A stretch of 64,000 bases of DNA from Melioribacter roseus P3M-2 (GCF_000279145.1 NC_018178.1:1612001-1676000); one strand, 5' to 3'. Counted from the stretch's first letter, positions 47,731 to 57,459 are shown. Numbers and translations: made by a program. Notes: generated by a model from the letters alone, not told the origin.

Positions 47731-50013
47731 ATGAAAAAATTAATTATATCAATATTTATTTCGCTTACGGGGATTATAGCTCAAACTCGTTTTCAAGGAA
47801 GGGTGGTTGACGCCGCCGGTAATCCGATACCGGATGTAAATGTATTGGTTGCCGGTACGAGTTACGGAACTTCTTCCGATAAAAATGGGATATTTAAGCT
47901 TGATTATCCCTTGAAGTCCGGCGATGAGATCTCTTTTTCGTGCATCGGATTTGAGGCTAAAACAGTTAAATATAATCCGTCAATTAATTTTTTGACTGTC
48001 CGTTTGCAACCAAAGGAGTATTCTTCCGAAGCAGTTGTGGTGACAGGAACGCGTAATCTCAAAAAACTGAAAGATACTCCGGTCAGAACGGAATTGATTT
48101 CCGAAAAGGAAATTAAAAAATGCGGTTATGTCAGTCTGAAAGAAGTATTGATGGAACAGACGGGGCTTGCCGTAATCAACAACCACGGAAGCGGCATCCA
48201 GATTCAAGGACTCGATCCCGATTATACGCTTATTCTTATCGACGGCGAACCGGCAATCGGAAGAACGGCGGGCACGATTGAACTGTCACGCTTCGACGTG
48301 GCAAATTTAAAACAAATCGAGATTGTCAAAGGCCCTTCTTCTTCTCTTTACGGCAGCGAAGCGCTTGCCGGCGTCGTTAATCTCATTACCTCTTTCCCCG
48401 AAGTCCCGGAAAAAATCGCCCTTTACGCTCAAACCGGAACTCACAATTCGTATCAATTGAATGGAGACCTCTACAAATCTTTCGGTAAATTCAAAGGTTC
48501 GCTTTTTCTGAATACAAGGGGAACCGAAGGATTCGATCTTACACCCGGGTCGATTTCGAAAACCGCGCCGGAATATGACAATATACTGATTAATCCTAAA
48601 CTCGAATATAGTTTCGACGAGTCAAACTCACTCAAAATAAACGTCAGATATTTTAATGAAAATCAAAATAACCTTGCAGAGATTACGGAAAACGATCGAA
48701 CGGTAATTCTTAAAGACGAAGACAGACTGCGCGATGTTAATATTTCTTTGAACTATTCGGGTAAGTTAAGTAATTCGTATAGTCATCAGTCCAGATTATA
48801 CGCAAGTAATTATTTTACCGAAAGCAAACTGAATTATCAAATTGGAGGCGAACAATACGAATATAGCAGGTTCGATCAATATTACTATAAAGCGGAATAC
48901 TCGGGCAATCTGCTAATCGATCAAACTAACCTGACTACGTTCGGAACCGGATACGTGAAAGAAAGCATCAATGCAGACAGAATCGACAAGGAAGCAGACG
49001 ACATAAATTCGCATTTCGTTTTTTTGCAGCACGAATGGATTCCGTCCCGGTTTGTCGATATTGTCGGAGGTCTCAGGTACGACTATCACAGCAAATATTC
49101 GTCGCGCATAAGTCCCAAAATATCAGCCGCAATAAAACCGTATGATTTTTTGAAATTTAACGTGTCGGTCGGCAGCGGATTTAAGGCTCCTACGCTTCAA
49201 CAGCTTTATCTCAATTTTACAAATCCGCAGGTCGGATATTCGGTTTACGGAGCAACGAATTTTTTGTATTACTTCAATAAACTTCTGGAAGAAGGACAAA
49301 TCGACAGGATTCTCATTAATCCCGAAAACATAAATAAACTCAACGCCGAGAATTCCTGGTCGTTAAATTTTGCTGTGGAGTACGAACATTCCGAAAATTT
49401 CTGGGCGTCTTTGAATTTATTCAGGAACAACGTAAGAGATTTAATTGACGCAACGCCAATCGCGATCAAGAAAAACGGACAGGGTCTATACACCTATTTT
49501 AATCTGAATAAAATTTATACGCAGGGCATTGAATCCGAGATTAGAATAACTCTGTACGATTATATCAAAATGAGCGCCGGGTATCAATATCTCGATGCTG
49601 TAGACGAGGAAGTTCTCGAAAAAGTCAAAGCCGGCGAATATTTCAGACTAACCGAGTCTGGTCGATTGAAAAAAATAACCGAATCCGACTACGGAGGATT
49701 GTTCAATCGCTCTAAACATTCGGGAAATATCCGACTCGCCTACGATAACGAAACATACGGAGTCTTTGCGGCGCTTACCGGAATTCTCAAAGGGAAATAC
49801 GGATATTACGACAGAAACGGAAATGGCATTCTCGACGACAAAAGCGAATATGCGGCGGGATACGCCGTCTGGAATTTTGCCCTCAACAAATCGATAAACG
49901 ACCACTTGGCTCTGCAGCTAAGAATTGAAAATTTGTTGGATAGAAAATTGAGCGGACAAAATATGAATTTGTCCGGTAGAATAATTTACGCCGGAATTTC
50001 AATTAATTATTAA
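47731..50013 (+). CDS. TonB-dependent receptor, heme-type operon (first)
   Basis: A 760-residue outer-membrane receptor. A signal peptide is followed by a carboxypeptidase-regulatory-like domain (about 20-105, RFQGRVVDAAGNPIPDVNV), the plug (about 110-225, with VVVTGTRNLKKLKDTPV and IEIVKGPSSSLYGSEALAGV), and a 22-strand-type barrel with TonB-receptor C-terminal features (ending in a strand INY). It is co-directional with hmuY (14 bases to its start) and so probably binds heme or another tetrapyrrole. The ligand is inferred from hmuY. Confidence 0.88.
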   Translation: MKKLIISIFISLTGIIAQTRFQGRVVDAAGNPIPDVNVLVAGTSYGTSSDKNGIFKLDYPLKSGDEISFSCIGFEAKTVKYNPSINFLTVRLQPKEYSSEAVVVTGTRNLKKLKDTPVRTELISEKEIKKCGYVSLKEVLMEQTGLAVINNHGSGIQIQGLDPDYTLILIDGEPAIGRTAGTIELSRFDVANLKQIEIVKGPSSSLYGSEALAGVVNLITSFPEVPEKIALYAQTGTHNSYQLNGDLYKSFGKFKGSLFLNTRGTEGFDLTPGSISKTAPEYDNILINPKLEYSFDESNSLKINVRYFNENQNNLAEITENDRTVILKDEDRLRDVNISLNYSGKLSNSYSHQSRLYASNYFTESKLNYQIGGEQYEYSRFDQYYYKAEYSGNLLIDQTNLTTFGTGYVKESINADRIDKEADDINSHFVFLQHEWIPSRFVDIVGGLRYDYHSKYSSRISPKISAAIKPYDFLKFNVSVGSGFKAPTLQQLYLNFTNPQVGYSVYGATNFLYYFNKLLEEGQIDRILINPENINKLNAENSWSLNFAVEYEHSENFWASLNLFRNNVRDLIDATPIAIKKNGQGLYTYFNLNKIYTQGIESEIRITLYDYIKMSAGYQYLDAVDEEVLEKVKAGEYFRLTESGRLKKITESDYGGLFNRSKHSGNIRLAYDNETYGVFAALTGILKGKYGYYDRNGNGILDDKSEYAAGYAVWNFALNKSINDHLALQLRIENLLDRKLSGQNMNLSGRIIYAGISINY

Positions 50014-50027
50014 AAAAGGGAGAATAG

Positions 50028-50618
50028 ATGAAAAAGCTATATTTACTCGCGTTACTGTTTACTTTATTATTTGTCGGTTGCGACGACTCGAGCAGCACCG
50101 AACCGGTTGACGATACGCCGGATGTTAAAGTTGTCGAAGTTAAGGACGTTCCCGCATTGGGTCCGGGTTTAACGTACTTTCGTTTTTCCGACAGCACAAT
50201 TGTAACCGGAGCCGATACTTTATCCGATAAATGGGATATTGCTTTCAGAAGAACCGCAATTTACACAAACGGCGGCGTTAGCGGTCCCGGCAAGGGCGGA
50301 GCGATCGTACTGAAAAACACCGACTTTTATGATTTAAAGGAAGCTCCGTCTGAAGGATATCAGGTCGACGCAGAAAACGCACCCGCCATCCCAACCGGGT
50401 CGGGTAACGGCTGGTACAATTATAATCCCGAAACTCATATCATTTCTCCGATTCCCGGGGTTGTGCTTGTTATTAAATCGGGCGACGGCAAATATGCAAA
50501 AGTTCAGATTATAAGTTATTACAAAGGAGCTCCCGAAGCTCCGACGTCTTCGGACGAATCGAAATACTATACTTTCAGATATGTTTATCAGCCGGACGGC
50601 TCAACTAAATTTGAATAA
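50028..50618 (+). CDS. hmuY: HmuY family heme-binding lipoprotein
   Basis: A 196-residue lipoprotein with lipobox LFVGC (Cys18) and a mature domain of the HmuY type: LSDKWDIAFRRTAIYTNGG and a YYTFRYVYQPDG C-terminus. HmuY in Porphyromonas is a surface heme scavenger that hands heme to its TonB receptor HmuR. The gene is 14 bases after the receptor and 18 bases before the chelatase-like gene. Which residues bind heme here is not clear; the two His ligands of P. gingivalis HmuY were not identified. Confidence 0.85.
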   Translation: MKKLYLLALLFTLLFVGCDDSSSTEPVDDTPDVKVVEVKDVPALGPGLTYFRFSDSTIVTGADTLSDKWDIAFRRTAIYTNGGVSGPGKGGAIVLKNTDFYDLKEAPSEGYQVDAENAPAIPTGSGNGWYNYNPETHIISPIPGVVLVIKSGDGKYAKVQIISYYKGAPEAPTSSDESKYYTFRYVYQPDGSTKFE

Positions 50619-50636
50619 TAAAGGAGAGATATAAAA

Positions 50637-51203
50637 ATGAAATCATATAAAACATTACTTTACTTCTTAATTACAGGCTTATTTCTTTACTCGAATCTCC
50701 TGGGTATGGCAGGAGACGGCAAAAAAGTGTCCGTTATAATAGTCGGACACGGAGCTCCTGCCAAAGATTTTCCGAAACTCAAAGAATATTTCAAATTGCA
50801 CGACAGCCACACTCCGGAAGCCGAAGAAATCGAAAACGAGCTGCGAAACTGGCCACGCAACGAGGAAAACGATCCTTATTGGGCGGGCTTTATGAAAATA
50901 GTCGAAATATTTAAAAGTAAGTTTCAGAATTTTCATTCGGTCCATTATGCTTTTAATGAAATGTGCGCTCCTACTGTAGGCGAAGCGCTCAAGAAAGCAT
51001 CCGAAGACAAACCGGATTTAATCCTTGTAACGAGCATAATGTTCACTCCTGGCGGCGGGCACTCCGAAAAGGATATTCCCGCCGCAATTGAAATGTTTCA
51101 GGAAGAACACCCTGAAATTAAGATTGAATACGCCTGGCCTTACAGCCAGGAATCATTGGCGAATTTCATCAATTCACACCTGTTGCGCTTTATTGATAAA
51201 TAA
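50637..51203 (+). CDS. Exported CbiX/sirohydrochlorin-chelatase-like protein
   Basis: A 188-residue protein with a signal peptide (LLYFLITGLFLYSNLLGMAG) and a CbiX-type chelatase fold. The two family metal-ligand His are present: GHGAP near residue 40 and GGGHSEKDIP near residue 142. Chelatases of this fold insert cobalt, iron or nickel into tetrapyrroles in the cytoplasm. Export together with hmuY and two receptors suggests that this one acts on imported tetrapyrrole in the periplasm, for example removing iron from heme. In Bacteroidota hmu operons the equivalent place is taken by the CobN-like HmuS. This role is inference. Confidence 0.8.
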   Translation: MKSYKTLLYFLITGLFLYSNLLGMAGDGKKVSVIIVGHGAPAKDFPKLKEYFKLHDSHTPEAEEIENELRNWPRNEENDPYWAGFMKIVEIFKSKFQNFHSVHYAFNEMCAPTVGEALKKASEDKPDLILVTSIMFTPGGGHSEKDIPAAIEMFQEEHPEIKIEYAWPYSQESLANFINSHLLRFIDK

Positions 51204-51209
51204 CCGTAC

Positions 51210-51231
51210 GGAGCCGGCGCCGTCCGGCTCC
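51210..51231 (+). other. Strong intercistronic hairpin
   Basis: A perfect GC-rich stem GGAGCCGG/CCGGCTCC with a 6-base loop lies between the chelatase-like gene and the second receptor. No T-run follows, so it is more likely an mRNA-stability or attenuation element than a full terminator. Confidence 0.5.
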
Positions 51232-51261
51232 ATTATATTAAAATAACCGGGAGATTTGGAA

Positions 51262-53553
51262 ATGAAACGAATTATCATGACGATAATTTTTTTTGTATCA
51301 TTAAATCAGGCATTGATGTCTTATTCCGGAGACGGAATAAATATTTCCGGGAGAGTCCTGGATGCATCGACAAAAGAGCCTCTTATCGGCGCAAACATCA
51401 TTATAAAAATGACCAATCTGGGTACAGCCACCGATATTAACGGATATTTTGAAATAAAAAGAATACACGTGGAAAATCCCGAATTGATTATATCAATGGT
51501 CGGTTACCAGTCGATTGTATTTCGTCTGAACGATAAAAATTCGGAAAATCTAACATTCGAATTAAAACCAGCTCTAATTGAAATGGGCTCGATTGTGGTG
51601 ACCGGCACAAATACGCTTCATCTTTACGAGAATACGTCGGTAAAAACCGAAATTGTGCCGAAAAAATTGATACAGCAGCAGAGTGCATGTAATTTGGCTC
51701 AGGCTCTTGGACTTCAAACCGGCGTTATGGTAGAAAACGACTGTAATAATTGTAATTTTACGCAGGTGCGTATTCTCGGTTTCGACGGGAAATATTCGCA
51801 AATACTGATAGACGGCGACCCCGTCGTCAGCTCGCTGGGCGGAGTTTACGGACTGGAGCATTATCCTCAGGAAATGATTGAACAGATCGAAATAGTTAAA
51901 GGCGGAGGCTCGTCGCTCTACGGCGGAGGAGCAGTTGCCGGAACGATCAATATGATGACTCGTCGTCCCGCATTTAACGGCATAAAAATTTATTATTCCG
52001 GAAATTCGATCGACGGAACTCCCGATCATCAAATAGGCGCCATTGCCGAAATTGTAAGCGACGACAATAAATCGGGATTTTATGTGTTCGGCTCTACGAG
52101 AGACAGAGGAAGCTACGATCGCAACGGCGACGGTTATTCCGAATTGGGGAAACTCAAAAACGAAACGGTCGGTTTCAACGGATATATCAGACCACTCGAA
52201 AATTCGGAATTACAACTCTCCTTTCATCGTATAGTTGAAGATAGGAGAGGCGGCGGAGACTTCGACAAACCCGTCCATGAAGCGTCGATTGCCGAATGGA
52301 CGAATCACGAAAAGTGGGGCGGCAAGCTGAGATGGAATCAAAAAGTCAACGCGTCGTTTGAATATAAAATAAATTATGCGTTTAGCATACTCGACCGCGA
52401 CTCGTATTATGGCGGTTTGCCGGACGATACTCCCGAGGCAAAACTCCAGGCTCTTAAATATTACGGACACTCGGACAACCCGCTTCATACGGCCGGTATT
52501 CAGGCAAACTATTATTTAAGCGGTCATATTATAACGGCTGGCGTTCAATACGATTACGACAAACTTATAGATAAAAGCGTTTCGAGCGAGGCTTATTATG
52601 TCGACGAAATATTCAGAAATATCGGAGTCTATTTACAGGACGAAATATCGTTCGACAGCGAAGAGCATCTGCAGTTAGTAGGAGGAGTGCGTTTCGATAA
52701 ACATTCGGCTCTGTCTGATTGGATTGTTAGCCCTCGGATCAACGCTAAAGTTAAATTGTGGGACGCGCTGAATTTGAGAGCCGGATTTACGACGGGCTTC
52801 AAAGCGCCTCAAATTTTCGACGAGGATTTGCATATCTGCGGACTCGAAGGAACTCAGCGCGTTATCCGTAATTCGGCTGGACTAAAAGAAGAAAAAAGCT
52901 ACTCTTATACATTCGGCGCTGAATTCCAGGATTTTGTCGGCGATATTCCTCTGCTGGCGGGCGTAACCCTGTTTTATACGCGTCTTTCCGGAGCCTACGG
53001 CGAAAAGTTTATTTCTTCGGACGGCGTTATTGAATATTGGGAAAGAATTAACAGCAGCGGCGCCAGAGTAAAAGGAATCGAATTTGATTTCGGCGTTAAA
53101 CCCCTAAATAAACTGGAAATTCGTTCCGGCTTTACTTTTAAGAATAATCAGTACGACGATATTCTGGAAGACTATAATACAAAAGAATTTCTCAGAACGC
53201 CCGATATTTTCGGCTATGTGAGAATTGCCTATGACTATTCGAATAAATTCAGCCTTTTTACAGCCGTTAAATATACCGGCAGTATGTACGTGCCTCACGA
53301 AATTGCCGTCGATTATCAGGATAATCCCATTATCGAAGTTAACAAGAGTAAAGAATTTTTTGAAATAGATTTTGCCCTCAACTATAAATTGAATTTGATT
53401 GAAAATCTCGCTACGGAAATATCGCTCGGAATAAAGAATATTACAGATCAATATCAGGAAGACCTTGACTTTGGAGTCGACAGAGATCCGGGCTATGTAT
53501 ACGGTCCGTCGTCACCTCGTACGGTATATCTTAATCTGGGATTCAAATTGTAA
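51262..53553 (+). CDS. TonB-dependent receptor, heme-type operon (second)
   Basis: A 763-residue outer-membrane receptor with the same plan as the one at 47731: signal peptide, carboxypeptidase-like domain (ISGRVLDASTKEPLIGANI), plug (VVTGTNTLHLYENTSVKTE and IEIVKGGGSSLYGGGAVAGT) and a long barrel. A short Cys-rich loop in the plug (NDCNNCNF) is unlike the first receptor. GGGAG precedes the ATG at 51262. It may bind a different tetrapyrrole or be the HmuR partner of HmuY; the order of genes does not decide. A long hairpin follows the stop. Confidence 0.87.
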   Translation: MKRIIMTIIFFVSLNQALMSYSGDGINISGRVLDASTKEPLIGANIIIKMTNLGTATDINGYFEIKRIHVENPELIISMVGYQSIVFRLNDKNSENLTFELKPALIEMGSIVVTGTNTLHLYENTSVKTEIVPKKLIQQQSACNLAQALGLQTGVMVENDCNNCNFTQVRILGFDGKYSQILIDGDPVVSSLGGVYGLEHYPQEMIEQIEIVKGGGSSLYGGGAVAGTINMMTRRPAFNGIKIYYSGNSIDGTPDHQIGAIAEIVSDDNKSGFYVFGSTRDRGSYDRNGDGYSELGKLKNETVGFNGYIRPLENSELQLSFHRIVEDRRGGGDFDKPVHEASIAEWTNHEKWGGKLRWNQKVNASFEYKINYAFSILDRDSYYGGLPDDTPEAKLQALKYYGHSDNPLHTAGIQANYYLSGHIITAGVQYDYDKLIDKSVSSEAYYVDEIFRNIGVYLQDEISFDSEEHLQLVGGVRFDKHSALSDWIVSPRINAKVKLWDALNLRAGFTTGFKAPQIFDEDLHICGLEGTQRVIRNSAGLKEEKSYSYTFGAEFQDFVGDIPLLAGVTLFYTRLSGAYGEKFISSDGVIEYWERINSSGARVKGIEFDFGVKPLNKLEIRSGFTFKNNQYDDILEDYNTKEFLRTPDIFGYVRIAYDYSNKFSLFTAVKYTGSMYVPHEIAVDYQDNPIIEVNKSKEFFEIDFALNYKLNLIENLATEISLGIKNITDQYQEDLDFGVDRDPGYVYGPSSPRTVYLNLGFKL

Positions 53554-53569
53554 TTGCAAGAGGCGGTTT

Positions 53570-53624
53570 GAGGGAATCCGTCCAGCTCATAAGCTCGCAC
53601 ATTTTATGAGTTGATGGATTCCTC
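53570..53624 (+). terminator. Terminator hairpin of the heme operon
   Basis: An imperfect stem of about 20 pairs: GAGG..AATCC..CTCATAA pairs with TTATGAG..GGATT..CCTC around GCTCGCACATT. A TTATTT tract follows. It is also the gap before the convergent EVE gene. Confidence 0.6.
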
Positions 53625-53653
53625 CTTATTTAAAATAAATTTTTGTTCTGGAT

Positions 53654-54115
53654 TTAACTTCCCATCCTGACAATCTCGTCGTATTCTTCTTTTGTAACGG
53701 GCATTACCGATAGTCGATTTCCTCTTTGAACCAACTTCATGTTTTTAAGTTTGGGATTTTGTTTAATTTCGTCGAGCGTTACGGCTTTGGGGAATTTTTT
53801 TATCAATTTAATGTCGACCATATACCAGGCGGGATTCTCTTTTTTGCTTTTGGGGTCGTAGTGTTTGTCGTCCGGATCGAAAGCCGTAAAATCCGGATAT
53901 CCTTCTTTGACAATTTCGCAAATACCGACAGCGGCAGGCGGTTTTGTGTTGCTGTGATAGAAAATCACCTTGTCGCCTTTTTTCATTTCGTCGCGCATAT
54001 AATTGCGCGCCTGATAATTTCTAACTCCGTCCCAATACGTCGTCTGATTTTTACTTTTTGCAAGGTCGTCTATCGAAAAAACATCCGGTTCGGATTTTAC
54101 CAACCAGTATTTCAT
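53654..54115 (-). CDS. EVE domain protein
   Basis: A 153-residue protein matching the EVE (PUA-like) fold: MKYWLVKSEPDVFSIDDL, then YWDGVRNYQARNYMRDEMKKGD and VIFYHSNTKPPAAVGICEI. EVE domains bind modified bases or RNA. It starts 12 bases downstream of uvrA with a clear AGGAGG site, so it is co-transcribed with the repair gene. This suggests a DNA or RNA modified-base link, not proven. Confidence 0.9.
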   Translation of the reverse strand: MKYWLVKSEPDVFSIDDLAKSKNQTTYWDGVRNYQARNYMRDEMKKGDKVIFYHSNTKPPAAVGICEIVKEGYPDFTAFDPDDKHYDPKSKKENPAWYMVDIKLIKKFPKAVTLDEIKQNPKLKNMKLVQRGNRLSVMPVTKEEYDEIVRMGS

Positions 54116-54127
54116 TGTTCCCTCCTT

Positions 54128-56905
54128 TTAATGATTTTCGAGATAAGCTTTCAAAAATTTCCCGGTATACGAACTGTCGCAATTCATAATTTCTTCCGGC
54201 GTTCCCATTGCAACAATTTCTCCTCCGCGGTCCCCGGCTTCGGGTCCGAGGTCGATAATGTAATCGGCGCATTTTATTACGTCGAGATTATGCTCGATGA
54301 TGACAACCGAATTTCTATTGTCGATGAGCATCTGAAAACTTTTCAAAAGCTTATTAATGTCGTCGAAATGCAAACCGGTTGTGGGCTCGTCGAAAATAAA
54401 GAGGGTATGCTGACTTTTTCTACGTTGTGCAAGATGAGATGCAAGTTTAACTCTTTGAGCTTCGCCTCCGGAGAGAGTCGTAGACGGCTGTCCTAACTTA
54501 ATATATCCCAAACCAACGTCCGACAATGTTTGCAGTATATCTTTTAACTTGTCGTGATTGGCAAAAAATTCAAGCGCTTCGTCGACGGTCATATTTAATA
54601 CATCGACAATGTTTTTGCCTTTGTAAGTAATTTCCCGAACTTCCTTTTTAAAGCGCGTTCCTTTGCAATCGTCGCATTCGAGATACAGATCAGCCAGGAA
54701 TTGCATTTCGATTTTTACGAATCCGTCGCCCTCGCATGTGTCGCATCTGCCGCCGGGAACATTAAAGGAAAAATAGCCCGGTTTATAGCCGCGCGCTCTT
54801 GCCTGCGGCGTGGAGGCGAATATTTCCCTTATCAATTCATACCCTTTTACATAACTGATGGGATTAGATCTCGGCGATTTACCGATGGGCGATTGATCTA
54901 CGATTTCAATATTATCGATATAACGCGCTCCTTCGATAGTATCGAATTTGCCTACTTTGGGCGGATTTCCTCCGCTCATCTTTACAAGTCCGCCGTATAA
55001 GATATCGTGCACCAGAGTGCTTTTTCCCGAGCCGCTGACTCCGGTAACGACAACAAACTTTCTCAGCGGGAATTCGACGGTAATATTTTTAAGGTTGTTT
55101 TCTCTTGCTCCGGTAATTTTTATTATTTCTGTTTTTGAAGTGTTTCTCTTTTCCGGAACGGGAATTTTTAGCTTGCCCGATAAATATTTACCCGTTAGCG
55201 AATCGGGATTTTTTATTATTTCGTCGTATGTTCCGTGCGCAACGAGTTGACCGCCGTTTATACCCGCCTTCGGTCCCATGTCGTATATCAAATCGGCTTC
55301 TTTCATCATTTCGGGGTCGTGTTCAACAACCAGTACTGTATTTCCGATATCCCGAAGGGATTTAAGAATCTTTATCAAACGGGCGTTATCCCTCGGATGA
55401 AGCCCTATCGAAGGTTCGTCGAGTACGTATAACGTGCCCATTAATGCCGAACCCAAAGAAGTGGCAAGATTAATTCTTTGCGTTTCGCCGCCCGATAGCG
55501 TGCTGCTCAATCTGTCCAATGTAAGATAACCCAATCCCACGTCGTTTAAGAACGTAAGCCGTTTTAGAATTTCGTCGTAAATTCGCTGAGCTATGGTTTT
55601 TTCGTAGTCGCTTAAACGAAGGTTTAGAAAGAATTCGCGCGCTTTTTCAATCGACATTTGTACGATATCGAAAATCGAAAGTCCGCCTACCTTCACCTGG
55701 AGAGCTTCTCTTCTTAATCTTGAACCTTTACATGCATGACATACCGTATAACCTCTGTATTTGCTCAACAGGATACGGATATGCATTTTATACGTATGAT
55801 TTTCGAGCTCTTTGAAAAATCCGTTAATACCTTCAAAGCCGTCATAACCTTTTTTAAGAATTTCAATCTGCTTGTCGGTCAAATCTTTGAACGGTTTATC
55901 GAGAGGAATTTTGTATTTGTTGTTTCGTATTAATTGTCTGAGATATTTGCTGAATTTCGGAGTGCGCCACGGAGCTATTGCTCCTTCGCTAATGCTCAAA
56001 TTCGGGTCGGGAACGATTAGATTCATGTCGTAATCCATCGTCTTACCGAATCCCTGACAGACGGGGCATGCGCCGTACGGATTGTTGAAAGAGAAAAATC
56101 GAGGTTCAGGCTCTTCGTATTTTATTCCGCAACATTCGTAAAATCGGTTGAAATTTTTCCTTTCGAAATTGTCGGCATTGATTACGAGCAATCTTCCTTC
56201 GCCTTCTTTGAATGCAATTTCAATCGATTCGGCCAATAACTCTCGTATTTTCCTTTTTATTTTGAATCTGTCGAGCACTACAATAATGTCTTCTTTTTCA
56301 ACTTCGGCAAAATCCCGGAAATTATCGAGTTCGCTTAAATCGACGAATTCGTTTTTAACGATTATCCTGAAGAAGCCTTTCTTTTTCAAAAGTTCTATTT
56401 CTTCTATTACTGAGCGCTTTTCGTGAGGGTGTATCGGAAATCCGAGGTAAAATTTCCCGTTTTCTTCCCGGGTTTCGAGCCACTCGCATACGGAAGCGAC
56501 TGTGTCTTTTTTTACTTCGTTTCCGCAATCGAAACAGATAGTCTTCCCGATTCTCGCAAACAGCAAACGCAGGTAGTCGTAAATTTCGGTGGAAGTGCCG
56601 ACGGTAGAACGGGGATTGCGCGCTGTGGTTTTCTGTTCAATAGCTACCGCAGGCGAAATTCCCTGAATGATGTCGACGTCGGGTTTGTTCATTCTTTCGA
56701 GAAACTGACGCGCATAGGACGAAAGGCTTTCTACGTATCGGCGTTGTCCTTCCGCATAGATTGTGTCGAATACAAGCGAGGATTTGCCGCTGCCGCTGAC
56801 GCCGGTGAAAACAACCAGCTTGTGTTTCGGAATTTCGAGGTAAATATTCTTAAGATTATGCTGACGCGCCCCTTTAATTGTTATTTTCTTATTGTCGAAT
56901 GTCAT
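54128..56905 (-). CDS. uvrA: UvrA, nucleotide excision repair damage sensor
   Basis: An ABC-type dimeric ATPase that finds helix-distorting DNA damage with UvrB. The 925-residue protein has two ABC units: Walker A GVSGSGKSS and signature LSGGETQR in the first, GVSGSGKST and LSGGEAQR in the second. The second zinc module has CDTCEG and CDDCKG. The first zinc module is incomplete: an adjacent CysCys (YECCGIKYEEP) stands where a CxxC pair is expected, before ACPVCQG. I believe reduced first zinc sites occur in Bacteroidota-type UvrA. The EVE gene follows. Confidence 0.96.
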   Translation of the reverse strand: MTFDNKKITIKGARQHNLKNIYLEIPKHKLVVFTGVSGSGKSSLVFDTIYAEGQRRYVESLSSYARQFLERMNKPDVDIIQGISPAVAIEQKTTARNPRSTVGTSTEIYDYLRLLFARIGKTICFDCGNEVKKDTVASVCEWLETREENGKFYLGFPIHPHEKRSVIEEIELLKKKGFFRIIVKNEFVDLSELDNFRDFAEVEKEDIIVVLDRFKIKRKIRELLAESIEIAFKEGEGRLLVINADNFERKNFNRFYECCGIKYEEPEPRFFSFNNPYGACPVCQGFGKTMDYDMNLIVPDPNLSISEGAIAPWRTPKFSKYLRQLIRNNKYKIPLDKPFKDLTDKQIEILKKGYDGFEGINGFFKELENHTYKMHIRILLSKYRGYTVCHACKGSRLRREALQVKVGGLSIFDIVQMSIEKAREFFLNLRLSDYEKTIAQRIYDEILKRLTFLNDVGLGYLTLDRLSSTLSGGETQRINLATSLGSALMGTLYVLDEPSIGLHPRDNARLIKILKSLRDIGNTVLVVEHDPEMMKEADLIYDMGPKAGINGGQLVAHGTYDEIIKNPDSLTGKYLSGKLKIPVPEKRNTSKTEIIKITGARENNLKNITVEFPLRKFVVVTGVSGSGKSTLVHDILYGGLVKMSGGNPPKVGKFDTIEGARYIDNIEIVDQSPIGKSPRSNPISYVKGYELIREIFASTPQARARGYKPGYFSFNVPGGRCDTCEGDGFVKIEMQFLADLYLECDDCKGTRFKKEVREITYKGKNIVDVLNMTVDEALEFFANHDKLKDILQTLSDVGLGYIKLGQPSTTLSGGEAQRVKLASHLAQRRKSQHTLFIFDEPTTGLHFDDINKLLKSFQMLIDNRNSVVIIEHNLDVIKCADYIIDLGPEAGDRGGEIVAMGTPEEIMNCDSSYTGKFLKAYLENH

Positions 56906-56915
56906 ATGCCATTTT

Positions 56916-56942
56916 AAAAAAATCGTAACCGGAAAGTTACGA
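56916..56942 (-). terminator. Intrinsic terminator of the small exported protein gene
   Basis: On the minus strand TCGTAAC-TTTCCG-GTTACGA (56923-56942) is followed by seven T residues, just upstream of the uvrA start. Confidence 0.8.
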
Positions 56943-56994
56943 ATAAGTTAGAAGATTTTCTTGAAAGGGAATGGTGAAAGATTTGTTTGAAGAG

Positions 56995-57441
56995 CTACTT
57001 TTCTTCTTCCCAATCGATCAGTTTGCCGTCCCTGAAGAAGAATGTAATTTTCCCGTAATACCATTGAGTAAAAACGCCCCATTTTTCTACATTCTTATCG
57101 ATTTTGTCGGGCTTACCCCATCCGGCTCTTAGCATCTCTTCGGTCATGCCTTTCCAGATTTGCTTGCGGTAGACGCGGGGTCCGTATTTTTTGCCAAACT
57201 TTTTAACGTAGAGCATTTCGATTTCATGCTCGGCTTGCGCAATCAATTCGTCTAAGTTCTCTTTTTCGATTTTAAGGGAATCAAGTTGAGCCTTCAGTTC
57301 GATTAATTCTTTCTTGAGGAGTTTCTTTTTATTGATAAGCGAATTAAGCGAAGAATTGTATTCCGATTTACTTAGCGCGGTCTGACCGGTCAATAAAGAA
57401 GAAGAAAAAAATAACAAAAGAAGAATAATTCTGTTCATCAT
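56995..57441 (-). CDS. Exported coiled-coil protein with BamE/SmpA-like tail
   Basis: A 148-residue protein with a signal peptide (IILLLLFFSSSLLTGQ), a coiled coil (residues about 35-75, with Leu/Lys heptads) and a C-terminal domain of about 55 residues with the pattern GMTEEMLRAGWGKPDKIDK, then WYYGKITFFFRDGKLIDWEE. This is like the SmpA/BamE-type two-helix three-strand fold that senses or stabilises outer-membrane assembly. A start three bases later (57438) is equally possible. The role is unproven. Confidence 0.65.
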   Translation of the reverse strand: MMNRIILLLLFFSSSLLTGQTALSKSEYNSSLNSLINKKKLLKKELIELKAQLDSLKIEKENLDELIAQAEHEIEMLYVKKFGKKYGPRVYRKQIWKGMTEEMLRAGWGKPDKIDKNVEKWGVFTQWYYGKITFFFRDGKLIDWEEEK

Positions 57442-57459
57442 ATACCATTATGAATTTTG

